This document shows positions 1 through 8,499 of a stretch of DNA of 64,000 nucleotides, one piece after another; positions within the stretch are counted from its first letter, which is position 1, and every line of letters starts with the position of its first letter. The translations under genes and the position numbers were made by a program. The stretch is from Deltaproteobacteria bacterium. Its GTDB lineage: Bacteria > Myxococcota_A > UBA9160 > SZUA-336. Location of the stretch: positions 25,549-89,548 of the forward strand of contig JAJDAK010000031.1 in assembly GCA_029261895.1 (NCBI GenBank), read 5' to 3'. Below the pieces are notes generated by a model. That model searched no databases and was not told where the DNA came from. It saw nothing but the letters and a program-made list of their open reading frames with translations.

Positions 1-3
1 CTC

Positions 4-906
4 TTAGGATTCGCCCATCCAGCGACGGACGACGGGCAACGCCAGCGCAGCCGTGATGACACAGAGCGCGGTGTAGAATGCGCTTGGCACCGCGCCTGCT
101 TCTCCGAGATGCTCGAGTGCGAGCACCGAGCCCAGCCCTGCGTTCTGCATACCGACTTCAATCACCAACGTTCGCCGTTGCTTCGGTGGCCAACGCAATA
201 GCGTGCCAACGCCGAACGCCAAACCGTAGCCCCCAATATTGAGTATCAACATAGAAGCCACCAGACCGGGACCGAGCGTCTGCAACTTGGCGTGATTCGC
301 CGCGACCACGACCAAAATAATCAATACGATGGATGCTGAAGCGATTCCGGTCGCAAGGCGATCCCAACCTGTTGGCATTTCATCGCGAAACCAACGCAGC
401 GTAATACCCAGCGCGACCGGCAACGCGACCATCCAGAACGCATCGCCGACAAGGCCCGCGATCGGTACTTGAACCGATAGATCCGCAAGAAGCGGTAACC
501 AGAACGCTAGCACCAAAGGACAGAGTAACGTCGCAATCGTGGTCATCGTGACCGACAACATCAGATCGCCACGAAAAAGAACCGTCATCACGTTGGACGC
601 CATCGCGCCCGGCATACAACCCACCAGCACAATTCCCGTGCGAACCTGCGGGTCGTCGAAATATCGCGAAATCGCAAATGCCAGCAGTGGCATCACGGTG
701 TACTGAGCCGTCAGGCCGAGCAGCGTACGCATCGGAGTCGCCAGGAAAGCGCGGACTTCGCCGGCTCGCACCAAAGTTCCAACAAAGAACATCGTTACAA
801 AGAACGCGGGTCGAAGTGCAGGCCGCAGCCAAAGAAAAGCCTCGGGAAGCGAGTACGCCGCAATCGCGCCGATCAATATTCCGAGAAGTACTGCCATCGA
901 ACCCAA
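4..906 (-). CDS. BASS-family (bile acid:sodium symporter-like) membrane transporter
   Basis: A 300-residue, almost entirely hydrophobic protein with about nine or ten membrane segments. The pattern fits the bile acid:sodium symporter / arsenite-permease-like superfamily: a conserved G-C-M-P-G-A-M-A-S-N stretch in the middle (about residues 95-105) and a second E-V-G-M-Q-N-A-G-L-G stretch near residue 250. These are the paired crossover motifs of BASS transporters. The family imports organic anions with sodium, but the substrate here cannot be read from sequence. The gene is complete, with its stop at 4-6. The start could be residue 1 or Met4. It stands alone, with its upstream side facing the 3' end of the lipase gene. 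In a window rich in steroid genes a sterol-acid substrate is tempting but unsupported. Confidence 0.75.
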   Translation of the reverse strand: MGSMAVLLGILIGAIAAYSLPEAFLWLRPALRPAFFVTMFFVGTLVRAGEVRAFLATPMRTLLGLTAQYTVMPLLAFAISRYFDDPQVRTGIVLVGCMPGAMASNVMTVLFRGDLMLSVTMTTIATLLCPLVLAFWLPLLADLSVQVPIAGLVGDAFWMVALPVALGITLRWFRDEMPTGWDRLATGIASASIVLIILVVVAANHAKLQTLGPGLVASMLILNIGGYGLAFGVGTLLRWPPKQRRTLVIEVGMQNAGLGSVLALEHLGEAGAVPSAFYTALCVITAALALPVVRRWMGES

Positions 907-1047
907 CCTAGCATTCCAGAAGTTGACAAAAGCGAAAAAATGGCGAAATTAAAACTCGTCACCCCAGACCACTACCCCCTCCAGGGACGGGGGAGGAAGC
1001 GGCACCCCCCCAATGACCTTCCCCGTCCTTAGATCAGAGATGAGTCC

Positions 1048-1806
1048 TCAGCGCTTCGAATCGGGTGTTTGAGATTCGTCTGTGATCTCGTGGCGGAACT
1101 TACCGTGCTTGAGAAAGTGGAGCGTCTGGTACTGCACGTCAGCACTATTCATGATCCAGGTGTGATTCCGATGCAGCACCAAAAAGTCTGCCATTCCCTC
1201 CAACCTGGCTTCTTCGACCGCAACGATCCCGTCATCGGTCCCGGGAATCAGCCACGAAAGCGGTGAATAGCTCTGACTACCCGTGAGAATTCCCACGGGG
1301 TAATACGGCGGCGGCAGCGTTCGAGGCAACGCATTGGGATCGTTGCGAAGCTCACGCGCAAGCGGCCCCATCACAGCCCGAACCAACGCGTAGCTCGTCA
1401 CCTCAGTTGCCAATTGACTGCCCTGGTTCGGGGGACTCAGAAAAACCGCTCGTCCCACCGGATAGTCGGGTCGCGCCGCCAAATAGCCACGCGTCATAAT
1501 TCCCCCCGCCGAGTGCGTCACAAAGTGGACTCGATCAGCCGTTTCTCCCAGAGGATCTAATCGTGCTCCCAGATATTCGAGCAACTTCGCAGCAGGTTCA
1601 TCGCGAGACGGATAGCCAACGTTATGCGTGATGTATCCCGCACCCTTTAGAAACTCCGCCATCCGCTTCATCGCTCGAGGGCTACGCCCCAAGCCGTGAA
1701 GCAAAACCACGTGTTCTGCATCTTGCGCGTCAGACTCTGCTGGCAGCATGACGCAAGCAAGTAGCACAGTGAAGAGTCGAAATGCATGCACGGTTCTTCG
1801 ACTCAC
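1048..1806 (-). CDS. Secreted alpha/beta-fold lipase/esterase
   Basis: About 252 residues with a signal peptide (basic RR-containing start, hydrophobic core, cleavage near Ala27). The mature part is an alpha/beta hydrolase. An LLHGLGRS oxyanion-hole motif lies near residues 35-42, the nucleophile elbow THSAGG has its Ser near position 99, an Asp follows in T-D-D-G, and a late His sits in H-R-N-H-T-W. This fits the small secreted lipase/PGAP1-like group. I chose the GTG at 1806 because it overlaps the crcB stop as GTGA, the usual sign of translational coupling. A further GTG at 1836 would extend the protein by ten residues. Natural substrate unknown. Confidence 0.75.
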   Translation of the reverse strand: MSRRTVHAFRLFTVLLACVMLPAESDAQDAEHVVLLHGLGRSPRAMKRMAEFLKGAGYITHNVGYPSRDEPAAKLLEYLGARLDPLGETADRVHFVTHSAGGIMTRGYLAARPDYPVGRAVFLSPPNQGSQLATEVTSYALVRAVMGPLARELRNDPNALPRTLPPPYYPVGILTGSQSYSPLSWLIPGTDDGIVAVEEARLEGMADFLVLHRNHTWIMNSADVQYQTLHFLKHGKFRHEITDESQTPDSKR

Positions 1807-2192
1807 TGACGTTGAAACGCCGCTAAAAAACCACACCAGACCGCCACTAAACCCAGAACAAGATGCAACGCGACATTCAGCGTCGCACGGCCGTACATTT
1901 GATCACTCAGCAGGGCAAAGGTCTCGTACGAAAAAGTCGAGTAGGTCGTGAATCCCCCTAACAATCCGATCCCAAGAAAAAGCCGAATCTCCTGACCGGT
2001 CCCCGGCCGAGAGTCGATCGTGCCGATCAGCAATCCGATGGCGAAACAACCCAGCATATTCACCGTGAGGGTCCCCACTGGGAATGCTCTGCCCGCCAGA
2101 CGCGTCACACCCTCGGTCGCCAAATAACGGAGAGACGTTCCGATGAAACCGCCCGCTCCGACCCAAAATGCGTTTACGACCCAAGCTTTCAA
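1803..2192 (-). CDS. crcB: Fluoride ion channel CrcB/Fluc
   Basis: 129 residues with four membrane helices, the usual length for CrcB. Diagnostic motifs are G-G-x-x-G-x-x-x-R-Y near the N terminus, V-N-x-x-G-C-F in helix 2 and G-G-F-T-T-Y-S-T-F-S-x-E in helix 3. The last is the fluoride/sodium-binding signature. The protein works as a dual-topology dimer exporting fluoride passively. The start codon is TTG at 2192, preceded by a GGGAG-like ribosome site. The gene overlaps the following lipase gene by four bases. I looked for a fluoride riboswitch in the short divergent region to the GST gene and do not recognise one. Confidence 0.9.
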   Translation of the reverse strand: MKAWVVNAFWVGAGGFIGTSLRYLATEGVTRLAGRAFPVGTLTVNMLGCFAIGLLIGTIDSRPGTGQEIRLFLGIGLLGGFTTYSTFSYETFALLSDQMYGRATLNVALHLVLGLVAVWCGFLAAFQRQ

Positions 2193-2270
2193 ACCCCACT
2201 CCCTGCACGGAGTGTAGCACCAGCGGCGCGACCGACGGTGTATAGTAGGGCACGATCACTGGGAGGAATC

Positions 2271-3392
2271 ATGCCGAGGCAAGCCGCAGAGCCCTACCGC
2301 TTGTTTGGAATGGCGCAGTCTTACTTCACGCGCAAAATCCAGTCCTACTTTGAGTACAAGCAAATCCCCTACCGCTTTCGGCGCTTCGCAGCCGCGCATC
2401 CCGAGGCGCGCGCGGCAGGCTGGCCAGGGGGCGTGCCCGTGGTTCGAACACCCGCAGGCGAATACACCTGGGATACAACCTCGATCATTCTGCATCTCGA
2501 AACCCAACGACCTGAGCCTACCGTGCTTCCAACCGACCCACTCCAGCGTTTTCTTTGCTTCGTCATCGAAGATGTCGTCGACGAGTGGTTCTACCGTCCC
2601 GCGGTCGGATCCCGTTGGTTCTTTGACGAGAATCGTGATCACGGCTCCTGGGAACTCACCAAAGACATGACGGTGGAAACGCCGCTGCCCGCCAAGAACG
2701 TTCAAGCGCTCCTGACTGCGTACATGACCCAAAGCTGTGGGCCCTTCGGCGCAACCCGAGAGAACATCGACTCGTGGATCGATGAAGTCGTAAAACCTTG
2801 GTTTCGAGTCCTGAATGCGCATTTTTCCACATCGGAATTTCTCTTTGGTGCACGGCCGTCGCTCGCCGATTTCGCAATCTTCGGTAGTAACGCAGCTCAC
2901 TTCGTCAACGATCCCGTCTGTCGCGGGTGGGCGGATGAACTCGGACCCGAGGTCGTCAAACACACGCATCGCCTGCTTGAACCCGAAGAGATCGAGCACG
3001 GCGAATGGAGTCGCGCGCATTCAACGCCCGAAAGCCTGATTGCCATCCTGGCCGATATCGGAAGAATTTATCTGCCCTGGGTGACCGAAGCCACGCGCGA
3101 TGGCCGTGCGCAGATTGAGTTCGCGAGTGGGAAGGGAATCACCGTCGAAGCTTCGCCGTTTCTCAAAGAGTCTCGAGGCGTACTTTTGGCGCGTTACATC
3201 GCGCTACGTAGCGACGCGTTGGATCAGGTTTTGGAACGAGCGGATATCCTGAAATACTTTGAACCCTACCTCGATCAGGCGCTGAGCATTCCCGATACCA
3301 TGAACCTACCCCAACCCAAATTGAATCGACCTTTCGCGCCGCCCGAAAGTGCTGAAGATAATCTCCGTGACCAAGTACCCGGTGTGACCTAG
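2271..3392 (+). CDS. Glutathione S-transferase-like protein, extended C-terminal domain
   Basis: 373 residues starting at the ATG at 2271, which has a clear GGGAGG ribosome site eight bases upstream; an in-frame upstream GTG at 2238 is less likely. The N-terminal ~80 residues read as a thioredoxin-fold GST domain, including the G-V-P-V-V cis-proline segment and a following W-D-T-T-S-I-I-L-H-L-E helix. An all-helical domain follows, with A-R-P-S-L-A-D-F-A-I-F near residue 195. The C-terminal ~130 residues go beyond a normal GST and I do not recognise them. Probable glutathione-linked redox or conjugation role; substrate unknown. The gene diverges from crcB and converges on the next gene with an eight-base gap. 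Confidence 0.65.
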   Translation: MPRQAAEPYRLFGMAQSYFTRKIQSYFEYKQIPYRFRRFAAAHPEARAAGWPGGVPVVRTPAGEYTWDTTSIILHLETQRPEPTVLPTDPLQRFLCFVIEDVVDEWFYRPAVGSRWFFDENRDHGSWELTKDMTVETPLPAKNVQALLTAYMTQSCGPFGATRENIDSWIDEVVKPWFRVLNAHFSTSEFLFGARPSLADFAIFGSNAAHFVNDPVCRGWADELGPEVVKHTHRLLEPEEIEHGEWSRAHSTPESLIAILADIGRIYLPWVTEATRDGRAQIEFASGKGITVEASPFLKESRGVLLARYIALRSDALDQVLERADILKYFEPYLDQALSIPDTMNLPQPKLNRPFAPPESAEDNLRDQVPGVT

Positions 3393-3400
3393 CGTAACCG

Positions 3401-4252
3401 CTACCAGGATTCCGATCCCGGCTCGCCTTTAAATGGACCCACGACCGTCGACGTGATCCAGCCGCCGTAGTATTCACCGGGTTGTGGTGTTACGCGTTCA
3501 TCGCCAACAAAACACGCATCGACTCGCTTCGCATTAAACGCAAAGTACCCGCGGATTTCTGCAAAGGCTTGGCTGGGTTTCGAATACGACCAGGCAGCCG
3601 CATCGACTTCGCGCTCACCCACGGCGATGGAGTAGTAGGTTGCGGTCCCCTTCCATTCGCAGAACGTTTGATGGGACGAGGGGTTCATGTACTCGACGTT
3701 CACGTCCGCAGCCGGAATGTAGTAGACCGGCGGACTGGCGGTCTCAATCACGCGAAACGCGTTCAACGATTCGGCGATCACAACATCGGCGAATTCGACC
3801 CGAATCGATTGTCCGACCGTTTCGAGTTCTGGCGGTCTCGGATAATCCCAGACAGACTCCTGGCCGGGTTTCGGTGCAATGATCGCCGACGGCCGTTTGC
3901 GCATCACACGTTGCCAGAACACTTGAAACGTCTCGCTAAACAGACCGTCGGTACCGGGTACCAGTTTTTCGAAATCGGTAATCGCATCGAGATTGAGCGG
4001 TCCATAAACATGCGGAAAAAGATCGCTACCACCTTCCAAGTTCTCTTGGACAATTTCCGCTTGCACACGATCTGGATCGATCGCGAGCAGCACCAAGTCA
4101 TCGCGTCCACGAAATCGTTCGGTCGCCACTTTCGAAATCTGGTCGAACTTAGAGCAATGAATGAAACCCTCTGAATCCAGTGTGTCCCCTCGGTAAGAAC
4201 CGATTTCTTGCGCTTGCTGCCACTGGTCTCGTCGAGCGATGTGAAGAATCAT
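3401..4252 (-). CDS. DUF952-DUF427 fusion protein
   Basis: About 283 residues joining two small uncharacterised domains. Residues 1-105 match DUF952: a start like M-I-L-H-I-x-x, the core E-G-F-I-H-C-S and a later H-V-Y-G-P-L pattern. Residues ~125-283 carry two DUF427-type repeats with V-W-D-Y-P-R-P and C-E-W-K-G-x-A-x-Y-Y motifs and a closing A-W-x-Y-x-x-P. Both families usually occur as stand-alone proteins of unknown function. I chose the ATG at 4252, where the DUF952 core begins; a TTG at 4279 would add nine unlikely residues. The gene diverges from the PaaI-type thioesterase. Confidence 0.75.
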   Translation of the reverse strand: MILHIARRDQWQQAQEIGSYRGDTLDSEGFIHCSKFDQISKVATERFRGRDDLVLLAIDPDRVQAEIVQENLEGGSDLFPHVYGPLNLDAITDFEKLVPGTDGLFSETFQVFWQRVMRKRPSAIIAPKPGQESVWDYPRPPELETVGQSIRVEFADVVIAESLNAFRVIETASPPVYYIPAADVNVEYMNPSSHQTFCEWKGTATYYSIAVGEREVDAAAWSYSKPSQAFAEIRGYFAFNAKRVDACFVGDERVTPQPGEYYGGWITSTVVGPFKGEPGSESW

Positions 4253-4292
4253 GCTGATGCGATAGCATAGGCGCCCCAACTCAAGGAACCAA

Positions 4293-4739
4293 ATGCAAAT
4301 CGGCGAAAAAATCGTGATGGACTTCCCAGAGAACGTTTGTTTCGGCTGCAGCCCGACGAACGATCACGGGCTGAAGTTGGTGTTTACACGTACCGGTACG
4401 GGAAGTATGGAAACCGAATTTATCGCCGCGGACCACTTGGCCGGCATGGCGGGCGTCGTGCACGGCGGAATCCAGGCTGTCTTACTCGACGAAGTCATGG
4501 GCGTGACGACGCGCCTCAGCTCTGCGCGTGAGGACGAGCGACCCGCGGCAACCACCGAACTGAATCTTCGCTATCGCAAACCGGTTCCGACGGGAAAGCC
4601 GATCATCGCCCGCGCCGAGATCCAGCGCGTCGAGGAGCGGAATATCTACCTCAAGGCTGAGATCGTCGACGAAAACGGCGAGGTCCTGACCGAAGCCGAG
4701 TCATGCTTTCGAATCCTAAAGAACTATCCAACTCTTTAG
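4293..4739 (+). CDS. PaaI/4HBT-type hotdog thioesterase
   Basis: 148 residues with a single hotdog fold. The N-terminal C-F-G-C motif followed by N-x-H-G-L is typical of the YiiD/PaaI-like group. The central V-V-H-G-G-I-Q-A-V-L-L-D-E segment (about residues 55-67) is the catalytic and dimer-helix signature, with the Asp/Glu as probable base or nucleophile. Family members hydrolyse acyl-CoA thioesters in the cytosol; this substrate is unknown. The gene converges on the following membrane-protein gene and the two stop codons overlap within the same four bases. Confidence 0.8.
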   Translation: MQIGEKIVMDFPENVCFGCSPTNDHGLKLVFTRTGTGSMETEFIAADHLAGMAGVVHGGIQAVLLDEVMGVTTRLSSAREDERPAATTELNLRYRKPVPTGKPIIARAEIQRVEERNIYLKAEIVDENGEVLTEAESCFRILKNYPTL

Positions 4740-5794
4740 TCGAGCATCGTGTTAATGAGGCGCTCGACCATCGCGCCAGCGATCCACGAGCCCAACGGAA
4801 TCGCGGTATACAACGCAAGCCGCGTAATCAACGGCAGGTTGAACGGCCAATCGTGGACAGACTCGATCAATCCCTTGTACGCCACAAGATCTGCCATCCC
4901 AGACAGCCGCTTACCGGCGCCATCGCTGGCACCGAATGCGTCACGCTCCCGTCGAATCATCTCGTTGCAACTCGCAAGTTCCTTCCGTTTTTCCAGACGG
5001 ACCTTCGAGCGAATTCCGAGCGCCGGGAGCACGAGCCCGGCAAACGCGACCACCACGCCGACGGCCAATCCAGCCACAAGAATTTCGAGCAAGCGCGGCG
5101 CCGCATCGTAGTCGGCGAACAATAGACTCGCGATCGACAGGATACCGACGGGCACGAGCCCAAGGCGCAGTCCTTGCCGCACGAAACTATCGCGCACTGA
5201 AAGGTCGAGCAGATCGATTTTCAAATCGTCGAGTGCCAACACTGAAAGCCGCCGCGCATCCTGTCGTACCGCATACACGAAGCCACCCACATGGAAGCCA
5301 AAGATCGGAATTTCCAGACGGTGAATCACAGCTTCGAGTGGAAGCTGAACCAGATTGAACGACATCACGAACCCTTCGCCCGCGGGAACAATGACCAAGA
5401 ACAACAGCATGCCGGCGAAACCTGAGAGCCAGTATTTCAAGCGCGGATATCGACCAAACTGAGCGCGCCGCTGCAAAAATTGCTCCTCGGATAAGCGAAG
5501 ATCGGGACGCAGCTCGTCCACGCAAGTCAAAAATCCGCCCAAGCCGAAACCGATCAGAGTCGGCGCAAATGCCATCATGAGCCCGAGCACAATCGCCACG
5601 CGAAAATCCTGGCGCCACAATTGCCCCTGAAGGCCGGGATCCAAAATAAGTTCCCAACGATCGAATACGGTTTCCAGCAGCAGAAAACCGCCTACGGTGA
5701 TGGTCACCAAAGCCAGGCCAACCTGTAGCGGCGTCACAGCGAAACGATCGCCAGCGCGAAGGATCCATGGCCGGGCCAGTCCGGGTTCGGTCAT
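4736..5794 (-). CDS. Conserved multi-pass membrane protein, function unknown
   Basis: 352 residues from an ATG at 5794. Hydrophobic stretches near residues 22-42, 67-90, 120-140, 210-230, 237-260 and 325-345 suggest about six membrane helices. A long cytosolic stretch (about 265-320) is rich in Arg, Lys and Glu. I recognise no domain. The positive charges on the loop after helix 5 suggest that side is cytoplasmic. It diverges from the GST-like gene at 5832, with its own promoter presumably in the 37-base gap, and its end overlaps the stop of the hotdog gene. Confidence 0.6.
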   Translation of the reverse strand: MTEPGLARPWILRAGDRFAVTPLQVGLALVTITVGGFLLLETVFDRWELILDPGLQGQLWRQDFRVAIVLGLMMAFAPTLIGFGLGGFLTCVDELRPDLRLSEEQFLQRRAQFGRYPRLKYWLSGFAGMLLFLVIVPAGEGFVMSFNLVQLPLEAVIHRLEIPIFGFHVGGFVYAVRQDARRLSVLALDDLKIDLLDLSVRDSFVRQGLRLGLVPVGILSIASLLFADYDAAPRLLEILVAGLAVGVVVAFAGLVLPALGIRSKVRLEKRKELASCNEMIRRERDAFGASDGAGKRLSGMADLVAYKGLIESVHDWPFNLPLITRLALYTAIPLGSWIAGAMVERLINTMLD

Positions 5795-5831
5795 AATGGG
5801 AGCTTACCGTGTTTTCAGACCAGGAGGCAGT

Positions 5832-6611
5832 GTGACGGAATATCTCGAAATCGAAGCAGCCATGACCCAGACGGGACTCCGTCTCGTACTCTCCGAGGGT
5901 ATGCCAGGCCCCTGGGGCGAAGCGGCCAAAGGCATCTTTCACGCCAAAGGCATTCCTTTCAAACGCGTGCGCCAGCAACCCGGCCTTGAAAACCCCGAAC
6001 TGCTGGAATGGACCGGACATGCGAACGCGCCGATCGCGATCTATGACGAAGAAAAACCATGCACGGTATGGACAGAGATTCTTCAGCTGGCCGAACGCAT
6101 CCAACCCGCGCCGGCATTGGTTCCAACGCGAGCGGATCAACGCGCGCTGATGTTTGGCCTCAGCCACGAACTCTGCGGTGAAATGGGTTTGGGTTGGTGT
6201 CGCCGTCTTGAACTCATCGACGAGACATTCAAGATGATGCCCGAAGGCTCACCCGGCCGCGAAGTTCCAGAACGTTTGGCGGAGCGTTACGGCTATCAAG
6301 CGGACCGGGTAGAAACCGCGACCCGGCGCATATTGGAAATCGTGGATCTATTCGCGACCCAGATTCGTAGCCAGAAATCCCGCGGCAGCCGTTTTCTGGT
6401 CGGAGATCGCGTCAGCGCGGTCGATATCTATTGGGCCGCATTCGCGGGTTTGCTTCGGCCGCTGCCCGAGCCGCTCTGTGGGATCCCCGACTACCTAAGG
6501 CGCTTATACACCAGTAAGAGCCCCGAACTGATCAAACTCGCGGAGCCCGACCTGTTCGCGCACCGAGATTTTATCTATAACGAGTACATGGAGACCCCTC
6601 TCCGGCTCTAA
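5832..6611 (+). CDS. Glutathione S-transferase-like protein
   Basis: 259 residues. I chose the GTG at 5832 because an AGGAGG ribosome site ends four bases before it. An ATG at 5862 is the alternative, and upstream in-frame codons lie inside the divergent gene. The N-terminal part reads as a thioredoxin-fold GST domain (G-P-W-G-E-A-A-K-G-I-F-H-A-K-G-I-P, then N-A-P-I-A-I-Y). The C-terminal helical domain has S-R-F-L-V-G-D-R-V-S-A-V-D-I-Y-W, the GST N-capping region. No Ser or Cys stands at the normal catalytic spot with confidence, so catalysis is unproved. It is first in a run of five plus-strand genes with short gaps. Confidence 0.65.
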   Translation: MTEYLEIEAAMTQTGLRLVLSEGMPGPWGEAAKGIFHAKGIPFKRVRQQPGLENPELLEWTGHANAPIAIYDEEKPCTVWTEILQLAERIQPAPALVPTRADQRALMFGLSHELCGEMGLGWCRRLELIDETFKMMPEGSPGREVPERLAERYGYQADRVETATRRILEIVDLFATQIRSQKSRGSRFLVGDRVSAVDIYWAAFAGLLRPLPEPLCGIPDYLRRLYTSKSPELIKLAEPDLFAHRDFIYNEYMETPLRL

Positions 6612-6621
6612 GGAGGCCCCA

Positions 6622-7032
6622 ATGACCCGTGTTTCATGTGCAATGACCAATCTATTTCTCGCGGTCCTACTTCTTGGTGTTTATGCCTGCAATAACGCCC
6701 CAGCCGATGGACCCGCGGTGGTGACGGTGACTGAGGCCGCGACACTGCTCGCAAGTGGCGCGATCGCCTGTGATGCCAACAACGACGACGTTCGCGGCGA
6801 GTTCGGTGTGATTCCAGGCGCGATTCGTCTGAGCAGCTACACCGAGTACGCCACTTCCGAGCTACCCACCGACAAGACCACCCAGTTAATCTTCTACTGC
6901 TCGAATGAGCTGTGTTCGGCCGGATCCAAAGCCGCGCTCAAAGCATCCAACGACGGATACGACAGCGTTTTCGTACTCGCAGCGGGAATCAAGGGTTGGG
7001 TTGAAGGCAAGCAGCCGACCGACGAATCCTAA
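6622..7032 (+). CDS. Rhodanese-domain lipoprotein
   Basis: 136 residues with a strong AGGAGG site before the ATG. A signal peptide ends in V-Y-A-C, giving a probable lipidated Cys23, so the protein is likely membrane-anchored and periplasmic. The rest is one rhodanese domain. A D-x-R-x-x-x-E-F-x-x-x-x-I-P-G-A-I segment precedes the active-site loop, which starts at Cys93 (I-F-Y-C-S-N-E-L-C). The domain ends in G-G-like A-G-I-K-G-W. Rhodaneses move sulfane sulfur between a thiol and an acceptor. The second Cys at about 98 in the loop is uncommon and could allow a disulfide form. It lies ten bases after the GST-like gene and two before the SIMPL gene. Confidence 0.75.
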   Translation: MTRVSCAMTNLFLAVLLLGVYACNNAPADGPAVVTVTEAATLLASGAIACDANNDDVRGEFGVIPGAIRLSSYTEYATSELPTDKTTQLIFYCSNELCSAGSKAALKASNDGYDSVFVLAAGIKGWVEGKQPTDES

Positions 7033-7033
7033 A

Positions 7034-7729
7034 TTGAGCGTGCCGCTCCGTTCGCTGTTGCTGCTCGGTACGCTGCTTCCGGCGCTGACGTTCGCGGTAG
7101 AAGAAACGCGTGTCAATCGTGTCAACTTCCAGGTGGAAAGCTCCACGGAAGTTGAAAACGATTGGGCGACCGCGGTTATTGCTACCACCGACGAGGATCC
7201 AGACCCAGGCAAGCTTGCAGACCGGATCAATCGCCGGATGAAACAAGCGTTGGATCTCGCTAAGACGTTTGACGCAGTCAAAGCAAAGACCGGCGGCTAC
7301 AACACGTCGCCGGTCTACGACAAACTCCGTGTGATGCGTTGGCGCGCGAGCCAACAGTTGATTCTCGAAAGCGCGGATCCGGATGCAATTGCAAAACTGA
7401 TCGGAAAACTGCAGTCCGACCTACAGCTCCAATCGATTCAGTTTTCGATTTCGCCTGAGCGCCGACGTGAAGTCGAAGACGAATTGATCGATCAAGCGCT
7501 GGAACGTTTCCGCGCACGGGCGGATCGCGTAAGCAAATCCTGGCAGGCCTCGGGTTACGAACTGATCGACCATTCGATCCAAACCTCGGGTGGGCAGGCT
7601 CGACCCTTCTATCGGGAGAGCCGGCGCCTTGATTCAATGTCCAAAGCTTCGATCGCGGCACCCGCACTCGAGGGCGGCACCAGCCGCGTTCAGGTGACCG
7701 TGCACGGGCAAATCGAACTTAAACGTTGA
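7034..7729 (+). CDS. SIMPL-domain (DUF541) periplasmic protein
   Basis: About 231 residues from a TTG one base after the preceding stop; a GTG at 7040 is nearly equivalent. A signal peptide of ~20 residues (S-L-L-L-L-G-T-L-L-P-A-L-T-F-A) is followed by a DUF541/SIMPL-like fold. The markers are an early V-E-N-D-W-A-T-A-V-I-A-T beta strand, an alternating helix-strand body and a C-terminal strand ending V-Q-V-T-V-H-G-Q-I-E-L. Family members act in the periplasm or outer membrane, often in stress tolerance, with no known enzymology. The tight link with a rhodanese lipoprotein suggests a shared envelope role. Confidence 0.65.
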   Translation: MSVPLRSLLLLGTLLPALTFAVEETRVNRVNFQVESSTEVENDWATAVIATTDEDPDPGKLADRINRRMKQALDLAKTFDAVKAKTGGYNTSPVYDKLRVMRWRASQQLILESADPDAIAKLIGKLQSDLQLQSIQFSISPERRREVEDELIDQALERFRARADRVSKSWQASGYELIDHSIQTSGGQARPFYRESRRLDSMSKASIAAPALEGGTSRVQVTVHGQIELKR

Positions 7730-7766
7730 ACCTTTCGTCGACCCTGCCCGTAGAAATGGGCGAACC

Positions 7767-8087
7767 ATGCCTAAGCGAATCCTGATTCATACGTATAAGG
7801 TCGCGAGACGCATCGTGGTCGCCATGATCGGCGGCACCGTCCTCCTCATGGGTGTGGCGATGATTGTATTGCCTGGCCCAGCGATCGTGGTGATTCCGGC
7901 AGGTCTCGCCATCCTCGGCTTGGAATTCGCCTGGGCGCGGCGCTGGTTGCGTGAGGTCAAATCCCGCGCCCAATCGGTGATCGATCGGTGGCAGAATGGT
8001 TCGGCGAAGCCAGCACCAAACGCTGATGCCAAGGAGACCATGGGTGGGTTACACGATCGAAGAAATCCGCGACCGTTTAGAAATTGA
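7767..8087 (+). CDS. PGPGW-motif small membrane protein
   Basis: 106 residues with two close membrane helices (about 18-38 and 40-55) joined by V-L-P-G-P-A-I-V-V-I-P. This hairpin is the hallmark of the PGPGW family of tiny inner-membrane proteins. The tail is basic and hydrophilic. Function unknown. The 3' end overlaps the start region of the SnoaL-like gene by up to 44 bases, depending on that start. Confidence 0.7.
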   Translation: MPKRILIHTYKVARRIVVAMIGGTVLLMGVAMIVLPGPAIVVIPAGLAILGLEFAWARRWLREVKSRAQSVIDRWQNGSAKPAPNADAKETMGGLHDRRNPRPFRN

Positions 8088-8499
8088 TGACCTGCTAACC
8101 CGGTATGCGACCGCAGTCGACACACAGAACTGGTCGCTCTACGACAGCTGCTTCACCCCCGACGCATTCATCGACTACACCTCAGCGGGCGGCGTCAAAG
8201 GTGACCTCAAAGAAGTCAGCGCTTGGCTTTCCAAGACGATGAAGATCTTTCCGATGACCCAGCACGTGGTTTCCAATCGCGACATTCAACTCAACGGAGA
8301 CGAAGCCAGCGGTCGTTCGGTTTTCTATAACCCAATGGGACTTCCGGATCCCGACGGTGGCCTCAAACTCTTTATCGATGGCGGCTACTACAACGATAAG
8401 TTCGTGCGCACCTCCGAAGGATGGAAGATCGCCGAACGCATCGAAGAGTCGAGCTACTCGACGCGCCTCCACCCCATCTTGCCACCGATGCGCGCTTAA
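8044..8499 (+). CDS. SnoaL/NTF2-like protein
   Basis: About 151 residues if translation begins at the GTG at 8044, which has AAGGAG seven bases upstream. An ATG at 8026 lies in the same frame. The opening E-I-x-D-x-L-x-I-x-D-L-L-T-R-Y-A-T-A-V-D is the classic start of SnoaL_4-type cone-shaped folds. Later D-x-C-F-T-P-D-A-x-I-D-Y and E-G-W-K-I-A-E-R segments complete the family pattern. These proteins can be polyketide or steroid cyclases, isomerases or hydrolases. This one has the ring-hydroxylase-beta-like variant length, so the activity is open. It shares its stop-codon bases with the convergent glutathione peroxidase gene. Confidence 0.75.
   Translation: MGYTIEEIRDRLEIDDLLTRYATAVDTQNWSLYDSCFTPDAFIDYTSAGGVKGDLKEVSAWLSKTMKIFPMTQHVVSNRDIQLNGDEASGRSVFYNPMGLPDPDGGLKLFIDGGYYNDKFVRTSEGWKIAERIEESSYSTRLHPILPPMRA

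Noticed and set aside
960..1000. Hairpin terminator at the C/G-rich block between the BASS and lipase genes
   Set aside because: Only five base pairs align cleanly, and there is no U run.
2193..2270. Fluoride riboswitch before crcB
   Set aside because: I see no conserved crcB-RNA pseudoknot pattern in the short gap, and most of it is needed for the divergent promoters.
3390..3403. TAGCG-TAAC-CGCTA hairpin holding both stop codons as a bidirectional terminator
   Set aside because: Five-base stem without a U run; stop-codon complementarity alone can produce it.
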